From JADJMO01 sp016794445 (lineage in GTDB: Bacteria; Myxococcota_A; Polyangia; Polyangiales; JADJMO01), in contig JAEUKC010000254.1 in the NCBI GenBank assembly GCA_016794445.1, positions 1-64,000 of the forward strand: a stretch of DNA of 64,000 bases, written 5' to 3'. Below, in pieces: positions 17,207-24,961 of this stretch. Numbering within the stretch: position 1 is the stretch's first letter; each line of letters begins with the position of its first letter. Under the pieces are notes generated by a model. That model was given only the letters and a program-made list of their open reading frames with translations, was not told the DNA's origin and did not search any database. Position numbers and translations under genes: made by a program.

Positions 17207-19308
17207 AGGTCCTTCTCCTTGACCTTGTCCTTCGGGTCCTTCTCGAGCTCGCCCTTGCCCTTGCCGCCGCCGAGCCCGATCACGCGCAGGAGCAGCACGT
17301 CGTGCTCGAGCGAGACGGTGGAGAAACCGCCGAGCGGCGGCGTGGGCAGGCGCACCACCGCGGTGGCGATCGAGAGGTCGTGCGAGAGCGTGCCCGCGCC
17401 GGCCCAGCTGCTCCCGAGCAGCGCTTCGCCGGCGGCGAGCGCCTCGGTCGCGAGGCCGTGGTCCTTGAGCAGCGGCCGACCGGCGGCGGAGTCGAGGCCC
17501 GCGCCGGCGCCGGCGAGGCTGCCCGCGGCGACCGGCCAGAGGTGGCGCTCCACGGCCTCCCCGTCGCGCGCGAAGACCTTCTCCCCCGGCTTCACCGCGG
17601 CGAAGTAGCGGGACTTGGCGGGCCCGGTGAGCGTGGTCTCGGGGTGCAGCACCACGTGCTCGAGGGTCCACGGGGTCTTGTTCTCGAGCGACAGGCGCGG
17701 GCCGCTGCCCTCGAGGACGACCCCGCCGGGCACCTCTTTCTCGCCCTCGGACGCGAGCACGATGGTCTCCCACGGGTGGGCGCGCACGCCGCGCACCGCG
17801 ACGGTGCCCTTGTCGAGCTCGATCGCGGCGCTCTCCTGGAACGGTTCGACCACGTGCACCGTATCGATGGGGCGCTTGGCGCCGAGCACGATCGTGCCGG
17901 GATCGGAGACGAAGTAGGCGTCGAGGGCGGTGGCCTGCCCGGCGGTGGCGCCGCCCGCCACGTCGACCACGGTGAGGCGACGGATGCGCCCACGGATGCC
18001 CTTGCCGGCCTTGCCGATGCCGACCAGCGAGAGGAACAGCACGAGCGCGATGAGCGGCGTGGTGCGGAGCACGCTGAGCGGACGCCCGAGCCGCCGCGCG
18101 CGCGCGAAGCCCACCGGCCCGACGAGGAGCGCGTACCCGAGCACCAGCAACGCCGCGAGACCGAGCGCCGGCCGGAAGCCGTGGTTCGGATCGAGGAGCT
18201 TGCGCACGCGGTCGTCGTCGTAGAAGCGTACGCCCGCGCCGACGGGGCCCGAGGCGATCGCGGGACGCCGGACGAGACCGGAGTTCCAGAGCGCCTGCAG
18301 CGCGGCGGCGCTCTTCGGATCGGGCTTGCCCTTGGCCCACGGGTCGCGCCGCAGGAGCCACGCCTGGCCGAGGCCGACCCGGGCGAAGTCGCCGTCGTCG
18401 CCGCCCTTGCTGAGATCGCCGCGGGTGAGCGAATCACCCGCGAAGGTCATCGGCGACGTGCCCGTCATGCGCACGCCGGTGCCGAACAGCTTCTCGAGGT
18501 TCGGGGAGCGCAGGTCTTCTTCGCGCGCGACGGAGATGGCGAGCAAGCCGCCGGCGCGGACCCACCCGACGAGCGCGTCGAGCGGGCGGCCCGAGAGGCG
18601 GGAGAGGATGTCGCTCGGCACGACGACGAGGACCGCACCGGACCACCCCGTCACCACGTCGGGCAGGATCGGATCGCCGGACTCCTTGGCGAACTGCACG
18701 GTGACCACCTCGATGGTCGGCCGCACGTAGGGCGTGACCGGCGCCACCGGGTGGCTCGCGCCACCCTTGCCGTGGTGCGGGATCTTGTGGGTCGGCGGCG
18801 GGGGATAGACGCCTTCTTCCGGGTCCTTGTCCTTCTCGTCGGGCGCGCCCTCGAGCAGCTTCTTGCCGAAGGCGTCCTTGCCCTGGATCTCGACGAGCGT
18901 GGCCACGCCCTCGAACGGACGCGCGACGCCGAGCGGGTGGCTCGCGACCTCGCCGTCGACCTGGGTGCGCAGGATGGCCTGCGGCGCGGCCCCCGGCTGG
19001 AGGAAGAACGGCAGCACGAGCCGCGCGGACTCGCCGGCCGCGAGCGACACCGGCACCCGCAGCGTGGGGCGCTCGTGGGCCGGGTCGAACGACGTCTCGA
19101 TGAGCACTTCCCCGCGAAACGATGGACCGCCCGCGTTCTCGAGCGAGACCACCGCCTCGTTCCAGCCGACGACCCACGGAGCGTCGCGACCCTGCACGTG
19201 CGCGACGTCGAGCCGCGGGGTGGCAGCGGCGTCGATCGCGAACAGCGAGACGACGAGGCCCACCAGGGCAGCCGTGATCGGCGCGCGGGTCGGGAGGCGG
19301 CGGATCAC
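17203..19308 (-). CDS. Large exported membrane protein of the ABC/DUF58 operon
   Basis: Unrecognised 701-residue protein. It has a signal peptide (about 1-29) and an N-terminal beta-rich domain resembling a CARDB-like fold (VSLENAGGPSFRGEVLIETSF). A Rossmann-like middle part has the flavour of a GldG/DUF4350-type glutamine-amidotransferase-like domain (DVVTGWSGAVLVVVP, about 215-290). Two membrane helices at about 375-430 come next, then a ~270-residue beta-rich extracytoplasmic C-terminus. The mixed topology, and its place directly before an ABC-2 ATPase/permease, fit the auxiliary membrane subunit of GldFG-like exporters. This is inference from context. The stop overlaps the ATPase start. 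Confidence 0.72.
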   Translation of the reverse strand: MIRRLPTRAPITAALVGLVVSLFAIDAAATPRLDVAHVQGRDAPWVVGWNEAVVSLENAGGPSFRGEVLIETSFDPAHERPTLRVPVSLAAGESARLVLPFFLQPGAAPQAILRTQVDGEVASHPLGVARPFEGVATLVEIQGKDAFGKKLLEGAPDEKDKDPEEGVYPPPPTHKIPHHGKGGASHPVAPVTPYVRPTIEVVTVQFAKESGDPILPDVVTGWSGAVLVVVPSDILSRLSGRPLDALVGWVRAGGLLAISVAREEDLRSPNLEKLFGTGVRMTGTSPMTFAGDSLTRGDLSKGGDDGDFARVGLGQAWLLRRDPWAKGKPDPKSAAALQALWNSGLVRRPAIASGPVGAGVRFYDDDRVRKLLDPNHGFRPALGLAALLVLGYALLVGPVGFARARRLGRPLSVLRTTPLIALVLFLSLVGIGKAGKGIRGRIRRLTVVDVAGGATAGQATALDAYFVSDPGTIVLGAKRPIDTVHVVEPFQESAAIELDKGTVAVRGVRAHPWETIVLASEGEKEVPGGVVLEGSGPRLSLENKTPWTLEHVVLHPETTLTGPAKSRYFAAVKPGEKVFARDGEAVERHLWPVAAGSLAGAGAGLDSAAGRPLLKDHGLATEALAAGEALLGSSWAGAGTLSHDLSIATAVVRLPTPPLGGFSTVSLEHDVLLLRVIGLGGGKGKGELEKDPKDKVKEKDL

Positions 19309-19320
19309 GGCGAGATGGTA

Positions 19321-19905
19321 TCAAGGGCTGCCGCAGCCGCCACACATCGATTTCACTTTCGCCGTGGCCTTCTGCACCTTGGCCTGGGCGTCCCCGCAGC
19401 GCTTGGGCTCCGAGCTCTTCGAGAGCGCGCACAGATGCTCGGCCGCGTTCTTCAAGGAGTCGAGCGCCTTGCACATGGCGGGGCAGCCCGACGCCCCGAC
19501 GAACGCCTTGTCGGCGGCGTCGAACTGCGACTGGGCGACGCCGACGTTGGACGGCGCGGGATCGGGGGTGGTGGGCTTGACGCCCGGCTGGGGCGTGGTC
19601 GGCGGCGGCGTGGGCTGCGCCGTCGGGACGTCGATACTCGGGACCTTGGTCGAACCCGCCGTCGGGCTGGTCGTCGTGTTGGGTGGGGGCGGGGGTGGCT
19701 CCTTCGCCGTGTCGCCCCCTGGGATGCTCGTTCCCGTACCCGTCTTGGGCTCGGGCGGCGCCGCCACGCTGGCCGGGGCCTCGTCCTTCTTGGCCGTGGC
19801 CGTGACGGGCTCGCGGGCCTCGGGCGCGGACTTCTTCTGCACCGCGCACGCGCCGATCGCGAGCACGGAGCCCGCCACGCCTGCCCGCAGCAGCCTGCGC
19901 TTCAC
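19321..19905 (-). CDS. Cys-rich lipoprotein, CGGCG type (copy 2)
   Basis: Predicted lipoprotein of 194 residues from a GTG that overlaps the previous stop. The lipobox is VLAIGAC (Cys about 19). A Pro/Thr-rich linker of about 100 residues leads to a ~70-residue helical Cys domain. That domain contains CPAMCKALDSL, HLCALSK, a lone RC, and ends in CGGCGSP. The domain is clearly paralogous to that of the gene just upstream. Six conserved Cys suggest disulfides or metal binding at the cell surface. I do not recognise the family. The gene is 12 bases from the large membrane protein downstream. Confidence 0.74.
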   Translation of the reverse strand: MKRRLLRAGVAGSVLAIGACAVQKKSAPEAREPVTATAKKDEAPASVAAPPEPKTGTGTSIPGGDTAKEPPPPPPNTTTSPTAGSTKVPSIDVPTAQPTPPPTTPQPGVKPTTPDPAPSNVGVAQSQFDAADKAFVGASGCPAMCKALDSLKNAAEHLCALSKSSEPKRCGDAQAKVQKATAKVKSMCGGCGSP

Positions 19906-20300
19906 GGCCCGCACCCTCCGCACGTGGACTTGACCTTGGCCTCGGCGCTCGCGACCTTCTCCTTGGCGCCGTCGCAGCGCTTCTTGTCGTCGTCGCCGCC
20001 GTCCTTGGTGAGCGCGCATAGGTGGTCCGTCGCCTTGCGCATCGACGCCAGCGCCTTGCACATCGCCACGCAATCGCCGGCCGCCGAGAGCTGAGACTCG
20101 GCCGCGGCGAAGTCGTCGTCGGCCTGCACGAGCTCGGTCTTCGGCGCGGTCACGGGCCCCTTGATCGCCGAGTCCGGGGGCGCGGCGCCGCCGGTGTGCG
20201 CGGGCGCCGGGCTACCTCCGCACCCGACGCCGACGAAGAGGACGCCCACGAGCACGCCGACCGAGACGGTCACCCCGATCGTCCGCCGCCTGGTCGTCAC
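19902..20300 (-). CDS. Cys-rich lipoprotein, CGGCG type (copy 1)
   Basis: Predicted 132-residue lipoprotein, shorter paralogue of the next gene. A hydrophobic N-terminus ends in the lipobox VGVGC (about 27). A short linker leads to the same helical Cys domain: CVAMCKALASM, HLCALTK, KRC, then C-terminal CGGCGP. The six Cys align with those of the neighbour, but the long Pro/Thr linker is missing. Start and stop overlap the flanking genes (ATGA and GTGA), so its synthesis is coupled to both. Tandem duplication with linker divergence is the simplest explanation. Confidence 0.74.
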   Translation of the reverse strand: MTTRRRTIGVTVSVGVLVGVLFVGVGCGGSPAPAHTGGAAPPDSAIKGPVTAPKTELVQADDDFAAAESQLSAAGDCVAMCKALASMRKATDHLCALTKDGGDDDKKRCDGAKEKVASAEAKVKSTCGGCGP

Positions 20301-20860
20301 TTCTTCTCTCCGTGCTTGTCGATGAACTCGAAGTTGACCGAGACCGCCTCTTCGAACGCCTTCTTCGCTGCCTCGGCGGCGGCCTTCGCCCCTGCGGTGT
20401 CACCCTTGGCGGCGAGCGCCTTGGCGCGACGCTCCTCGACGAGGCCGCGCACCTCGAGCAGGTGGCCGCGGTAGTACGAGACCTGCTTGGCGAGCGTGAG
20501 GCCGGCGTCGACGTTCTTGGTCGCGCCCTCGAAATCGCCCTCCTTCGAGCGCAGATCACCGAGGCGCGCGTGGGTGTCGGCGAGCACCTCGTCGATCTCG
20601 GGCGCCGCGCGCGGACGCTTGGACGCGAGCAGCCGCTCGAGCGCGGTGATGGCCTGCTTGGGATCGTTGGCGTCCTCGGCGAGATCGGCCTCGTGGTGCA
20701 GGCTGCGGGCCGCGGAGAGCCACGCGAGCAGGACGTCGTCGACGGGCGCCTCGGAGGCGGAGGCCGAAGGGTTCGGGCGCGCGTCCGCCCCGGGGGCGGG
20801 CTGCTTGGCGCAGGCGGCGAGCACGAGCAACAAGACGAACGGGAGGCGACGCGGATTCAT
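20297..20860 (-). CDS. TPR-like predicted lipoprotein
   Basis: Predicted lipoprotein of 187 residues. The ATG at 20860 is chosen because it overlaps the preceding stop (ATGA) and has a GGGGGG stretch just upstream. The longer in-frame start lacks a site. The lipobox is VLAAC (about 17). After a Ser/Ala linker, the rest is helical with TPR-like spacing (DPKQAITALERLL, then ARLGDLRSKEGDFEGATKNV and a long Ala/Lys-rich helix). It may be a small scaffold. Its position between the anti-sigma-like gene and the CGGCG lipoproteins suggests an envelope role in the same system. Confidence 0.7.
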   Translation of the reverse strand: MNPRRLPFVLLLVLAACAKQPAPGADARPNPSASASEAPVDDVLLAWLSAARSLHHEADLAEDANDPKQAITALERLLASKRPRAAPEIDEVLADTHARLGDLRSKEGDFEGATKNVDAGLTLAKQVSYYRGHLLEVRGLVEERRAKALAAKGDTAGAKAAAEAAKKAFEEAVSVNFEFIDKHGEKK

Positions 20861-21345
20861 CGCACCCCCCATTTGGCGAAGCGATTGCCCCGCAGATCGC
20901 GCTCGCGCGCCACCGCGATGGTGTCGATGCGCTTGCTGGTCTCGCCGGTCTGCGGGAACTGTCCGTCGAACAGCGAGCTCGTCGGACGCGAGAGCTGGAG
21001 CTGCACGGCGGGGCCGAGGGCGACCGCGGGAACCGGGGCCTTCTGCTGCGCGCTCGTCACGAACAGGGCCACCGCCGCCGCGGCGGCGAGGCCGGCGAAC
21101 GGCACGAGGATGCTGCGCAGCGGCGACGGCCTGGGCACGACGCGGTCGAGGATGCGCCGGTGCGCGAGCGCGTCGATCGGGCGCGGATCGAGCGCGAGCT
21201 TGAGCGCGCGGGCGAGCTCGGCGTCGGCGTTCTCGGGCGCGCGGCCCTCGAGCGCCTCGCGCAGGGCCTCGGCGGCCGCGAGCTCTTCGGGGGTCGGCTC
21301 CTCGTCGAGCGGGGACTCGTCGGGCGGTAGTTCGTGCTCAGTCAT
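20857..21345 (-). CDS. Putative anti-sigma factor
   Basis: Single-pass membrane protein of 162 residues whose start overlaps the sigma-factor stop by 8 bases. The N-terminal ~75 residues are acidic and helical, as expected for a cytoplasmic sigma-binding part. A membrane helix follows at about 80-99 (ILVPFAGLAAAAAVALFV), and the C-terminal ~60 residues would be periplasmic. No zinc HxxxCxxC motif is present, so it is not a ZAS-type anti-sigma. The assignment rests on gene order and topology, not on a recognised domain. Confidence 0.55.
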   Translation of the reverse strand: MTEHELPPDESPLDEEPTPEELAAAEALREALEGRAPENADAELARALKLALDPRPIDALAHRRILDRVVPRPSPLRSILVPFAGLAAAAAVALFVTSAQQKAPVPAVALGPAVQLQLSRPTSSLFDGQFPQTGETSKRIDTIAVARERDLRGNRFAKWGVR

Positions 21346-21997
21346 CGTCCCCTCGCAGGGCCTTGCGGAGCGCCGCCATGGCCCGATGGAGTATCACGTC
21401 GAAGGTCGCGGGGGTCGCCCCGAGGGCCTTGGCCACCTCCTCGCGGGGGCGCTCTTCGAGCACCCGCAGGCGAATGGCCTCCGCGTAGCGCGGGTTGATG
21501 AGCGCGAGCGCCTGCTGCACCTTGGCCTTCGCGCGGCGCGACTCCTCGGCCTCGAGGTAGGTCGTGTCGGTGCTCGCCACGTCGCGCTGCTGGTCGGCCT
21601 CGCGGGTGAGCTCGTCCACGTCGAACGGGGTCTCGCGCTTGCGGGCGCGCAGCTGGTCGATCGCGACGTGGAAGGCGATGGTGCGCAGCCAGGGCCAGAT
21701 GCCCGCGGGGTGCCACTCGTAGCGCTCGATGGTCGCGACCACCTTGGCGTACGTGTCCGCGAGCGCGTCGCGGGCGCGGGCCTCGTCGCCGAGCCGCGGC
21801 AGGAGCACAGCCCGATAGAGGATGGGGCCGTACTTCTCGAGGAGCGGGCGCAGCGCGGCGCGGTCGCCCTCCTTGGCCCGCACGACGAGCCGCCGCTCGT
21901 GCTCGAGTTCGGCGGCGCGCGGATCCACGCGGCGCAGCATACCCACGCCGAACAGCGGCTGGGGAAGCGCGAACGTGAACGGCAGAACGGCCTCCAT
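21338..21997 (-). CDS. ECF-type RNA polymerase sigma factor
   Basis: Alternative sigma factor of 219 residues. Region 2 is visible at about 45-115 (DRAALRPLLEKYGPILYRAV ... GIWPWLRTIAFHVAIDQLR, the -10-binding helix). Region 4 is at about 155-215 (LALINPRYAEAIRLRVLEE, then EEVAKALGATPATFDVILHRA, the helix-turn-helix). I use the ATG at 21997. An in-frame ATG at 21940 is also possible and would still contain region 2. The gene opens the long minus-strand operon and is divergent from a small lipoprotein gene, with a 131-base gap that probably holds its own promoter. Confidence 0.87.
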   Translation of the reverse strand: MEAVLPFTFALPQPLFGVGMLRRVDPRAAELEHERRLVVRAKEGDRAALRPLLEKYGPILYRAVLLPRLGDEARARDALADTYAKVVATIERYEWHPAGIWPWLRTIAFHVAIDQLRARKRETPFDVDELTREADQQRDVASTDTTYLEAEESRRAKAKVQQALALINPRYAEAIRLRVLEERPREEVAKALGATPATFDVILHRAMAALRKALRGDDD

Positions 21998-22128
21998 GTC
22001 CGGAGAACGGGGAGCCCCGCCGGACCTTACGGTCACGAACGACGGTCCTGCGGCCACGGGGCCATCCTGGGAGGGGCGTGGCGCCCGGGCGGCGACACCC
22101 AGGGTGAACAAAAGGTAGGAATGGCTCC

Positions 22129-22344
22129 ATGCGGGTCCGCTTTGCCAGCGTCGTGGCCATCTGCCTCCTTTCGGCGTGCAAGGACGAGCCTTCCCCGGCT
22201 CCCGCCACCGCACCTGCCCCGAAGACCAAGGTCAAGGCCCCGACGGCCGAACTGGCGAGCATCGTCACCCCTCTCGGCTCCCCCGCCGCAACGGCCTCGT
22301 CGGCGGCGTCGGCCTCGGCGAGCGCGTCGGTCAAGCCGAAGTAG
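22129..22344 (+). CDS. Very small predicted lipoprotein
   Basis: A 71-residue protein: signal peptide with lipobox LLSAC (Cys about 17), a short Pro/Ala/Lys linker, and a Ser/Ala-repeat end finishing VKPK. There is no folded domain beyond the anchor. The tail resembles that of the lipoprotein at 4186. It is divergent from the sigma-factor gene and overlaps the end of cysN by 14 bases on the other strand. It may be a spacer or envelope-tethered peptide. Function unknown. Confidence 0.55.
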   Translation: MRVRFASVVAICLLSACKDEPSPAPATAPAPKTKVKAPTAELASIVTPLGSPAATASSAASASASASVKPK

Positions 22345-23995
22345 GGAGCTCCAAACGCCGGCGTACGGCCTGACCGGTGGCCTCGTCGTCCGCGCCGATC
22401 TCCACCGTCCCCCCGTCCACCTCCACGCGAGCCGGACCCACGGTCGCGGTGAGGGCCACGAGACCGGCCCGCGCGACGGCGGCCGCCACCCCCTCCTCCA
22501 CGACCGCCGTGAGCGAGCCCGCATCGAACAGCACGCGCTCGATGAAGAACGCCCGCCGCTCGGCGACCTCGCGGTCGGGATCGGAGACCACGACGAGCGC
22601 CCCGCGCTGACCGAACCGCGCGACGCGCTCGGCCTGTCCCACCTGCGAACGCGCCGACCTCGCGGCCCCGACGGCGGAGCCGCGGATCATCCCCGCCGCG
22701 ACCGTGTGGCCCTCGAGCGAGTCGATCAGCACGAACGCCCCCGTGCTGCGGCTCTGCGCGTAGGGGTCGAAGTAGAGCGGGCCGTGGACGCGCACGAGCA
22801 CCCGCCCCACCTCGTTGAGGGCGAGGGTCTCGGCGGGGCGCTCCGCGAGATCGGTCGGGTCGACGACGTGCGAGACGACCTCGACCTCGGCGCGCACGAG
22901 CCGCGTGGTGTGCTTGAGCAGGTACGTGCGGTCGCGGGCGAGCGGGCGCTCGGAGAGCCACACGAGGTGGGCGTCGATGCGATCGGCGACGACGGGCGCG
23001 GACTCGACGGCGACCAGCATGTCGCCGCGGCTGAGATCGATCTCGTCCTCCAGGCGCAGGGTGACGCTCATGGGCGCGAAGGCCTCGGCGAGCGGGCCCT
23101 CGAGCGTGTCGATCGCCGCGACGCGCGTGCGGCGCCGCGAGGGCAGCGCGAGCACCTCGTCGCCGGGGCGCACCGTGCCGACGGCGATCTGGCCCGCGAA
23201 CCCGCGGTAGTCCAGGCTCGGGCGCACGACGTACTGCACGGGGAACCGCAGGGGCGCGTCCGGTGTCGTGCCGGGGAGCGGGACCGTCTCGAGGAACCCG
23301 AGCACGGTCGGCCCCTCCCACCACGGGGTGCGCGCGCTGCGCTCGACCACGTTGTCACCCCGGAGGGCGCTGATGGGGATGGCCGTGACCGAGGCGAAGC
23401 CCAGGCGCCGGGCGAACCCGGTCATCTCGTCGCGGATCGCGGCGAACACCTCGAGGTCGAAGCCCCGCAGGTCCATCTTGTTGACGCACACGAGCAGGTT
23501 CGGGATGCCGAGCAGGCTCGCGAGGAACGCGTGGCGACGCGACTGCGCGAGCACGCCGAGGCGCGCGTCCACGAGGATGACCGCGACGTCGGCGGTCGAG
23601 GCCCCCGTCGCCATGTTGCGCGTGTACTGCACGTGCCCCGGGGTGTCGGCGATGATGAACTTGCGCCGCGACGTCGAGAAGTAGCGGTAGGCGACGTCGA
23701 TGGTGATCCCCTGCTCGCGCTCGGCCTTGAGGCCGTCGGTGAAGAGCGAGAAGTCCAGCGTCGCTGCCGAGCCCTCGCCGCGGGTCGCGCCGCGGCTCTC
23801 CGACGCGCGCTGCACCGCCGAGAGCTGGTCCTCGTACACCGCGTGGGCGTCGTGGAGCAGGCGCCCGATGAGGGTGGACTTGCCGTCGTCGACCGAGCCG
23901 ACCGCCACGAACCGCAGGAGCTCCTTGTGCTCGTGGGCGTGCAGGTAGGCCTCGACGTCGGCGGCGATCTGGGCGCGTTCGGCCGCGTGGCTCAT
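22331..23995 (-). CDS. cysN: Sulfate adenylyltransferase subunit 1, with a degenerate APS-kinase-like tail
   Basis: GTPase subunit of ATP sulfurylase, which with CysD activates sulfate to adenosine 5'-phosphosulfate. GTPase motifs are intact: GSVDDGKSTL (33-42), DTPGH (117-121) and NKMD (172-175). Beta-barrel domains II and III run to about residue 436 (GAFVLIDSLEGHTVAAGM). A further ~118 residues follow. In CysNC fusions this is where the APS kinase sits. Here the segment keeps family-like pieces (AERVARFGQRG, VVEEGVAAAVARAGLVALTATVGPAR) but has no P-loop (no GLSGAGKST) and is about 80 residues shorter. It is therefore probably a decayed CysC remnant. The ATG overlaps the cysD stop by one base. 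Confidence 0.92.
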   Translation of the reverse strand: MSHAAERAQIAADVEAYLHAHEHKELLRFVAVGSVDDGKSTLIGRLLHDAHAVYEDQLSAVQRASESRGATRGEGSAATLDFSLFTDGLKAEREQGITIDVAYRYFSTSRRKFIIADTPGHVQYTRNMATGASTADVAVILVDARLGVLAQSRRHAFLASLLGIPNLLVCVNKMDLRGFDLEVFAAIRDEMTGFARRLGFASVTAIPISALRGDNVVERSARTPWWEGPTVLGFLETVPLPGTTPDAPLRFPVQYVVRPSLDYRGFAGQIAVGTVRPGDEVLALPSRRRTRVAAIDTLEGPLAEAFAPMSVTLRLEDEIDLSRGDMLVAVESAPVVADRIDAHLVWLSERPLARDRTYLLKHTTRLVRAEVEVVSHVVDPTDLAERPAETLALNEVGRVLVRVHGPLYFDPYAQSRSTGAFVLIDSLEGHTVAAGMIRGSAVGAARSARSQVGQAERVARFGQRGALVVVSDPDREVAERRAFFIERVLFDAGSLTAVVEEGVAAAVARAGLVALTATVGPARVEVDGGTVEIGADDEATGQAVRRRLELPTSA

Positions 23996-24912
23996 CAGAA
24001 GTACCCCTCGCGCTTCTTGGTCTCCATCGAGCCCTCCTCGTCGTGATCGATGAGGCGGCCCTGGCGCTCGCTGTCCTTGGCGAGCAGCATCTCCTGGATG
24101 ATGGCGGGGAGCGTGGTGGCCTCGCTGCGCACCGCGCCCGAGAGCGGGTAGCAGCCGAGGGTGCGGAAGCGGACCTTCTCGACGCGCGGGGTCTCGGAGG
24201 GACGCAGGCGCATGCGCTCGTCGTCGACCATGATGAGGGCGCCATCGCGCTCCACGACCGGCCGCGGCGCCGCGAAGTAGAGCGGCACGATGGGGATCTG
24301 CTCGAGCCACACGTATTGCCACACGTCGAGCTCGGTCCAGTTGGAGAGCGGGAACGCGCGGATGCTCTCGCCGCGACGGATGCGGCCGTTGTACAGGCTC
24401 CACAGCTCGGGGCGCTGGTTCTTCGGGTCCCACTGGCCGTGCGCGTCGCGGAAGCTGTAGATGCGCTCCTTGGCCCGGGACTTCTCCTCGTCCCGCCGCG
24501 CGCCGCCGAACGCCGCGTCGAACCCGTGCAGCCGCAGCGCCTCGAGCAGCGCGTGCGTCTTCATGATCTGCGTGTAGCGGTTGCTGCCGTGATCGAAGGG
24601 GTTGATCCCCTCGGCGAGCGCACGTTCGTTCTTGTGGACAAGGAGCTTGAACCCGAGGGCGCGCTGGGTCTCCTCGCGGAACCGGTACATGGCCTGGAAC
24701 TTCCAGGTCGTGTCCACGTGGAGGAGCGGGAACGGCAGCGGCCCTGGGGCGAACGCCTTCTGGGCGAGCCGCAGCATCACCGAAGAATCCTTGCCGATCG
24801 AGTAGAGCATCACCGGGCGGTCGAACTCGGTCACCACCTCGCGCAGGATGTGGATGCTCTCGGCCTCGAGCTGCCGCAGGTGGGTGAGACGGTGGGGATC
24901 GACCTTGGTCAC
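23995..24912 (-). CDS. cysD: Sulfate adenylyltransferase subunit 2
   Basis: ATP-pyrophosphatase subunit of ATP sulfurylase (305 residues, close to the E. coli length). The PP-loop is seen as YSIGKDSSVMLRLA (about 38-51). The family motifs LLHVDTTWKFQAMYRFR, AFGGARRDEEKSRAKER, FPLSNWTELDVWQYVW and LGCYPLSGA follow in order. The GTG at 24912 is chosen because the frame upstream has no better start and this gives the usual N-terminus. The C-terminal KKREGYF is typical. It lies 49 bases behind the PP2C gene and is coupled to cysN. Confidence 0.96.
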   Translation of the reverse strand: MTKVDPHRLTHLRQLEAESIHILREVVTEFDRPVMLYSIGKDSSVMLRLAQKAFAPGPLPFPLLHVDTTWKFQAMYRFREETQRALGFKLLVHKNERALAEGINPFDHGSNRYTQIMKTHALLEALRLHGFDAAFGGARRDEEKSRAKERIYSFRDAHGQWDPKNQRPELWSLYNGRIRRGESIRAFPLSNWTELDVWQYVWLEQIPIVPLYFAAPRPVVERDGALIMVDDERMRLRPSETPRVEKVRFRTLGCYPLSGAVRSEATTLPAIIQEMLLAKDSERQGRLIDHDEEGSMETKKREGYF

Positions 24913-24961
24913 GATAACGGATCTTCGTCTATCATGACGGAGACCGTCGCGCCAACCCGCA

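Noticed and set aside
24902..24960. Short ATG reading (about eight codons) just upstream of cysD
   Set aside because: It is too short and has no attenuator hairpin around it. Treated as chance, although a leader peptide cannot be excluded.
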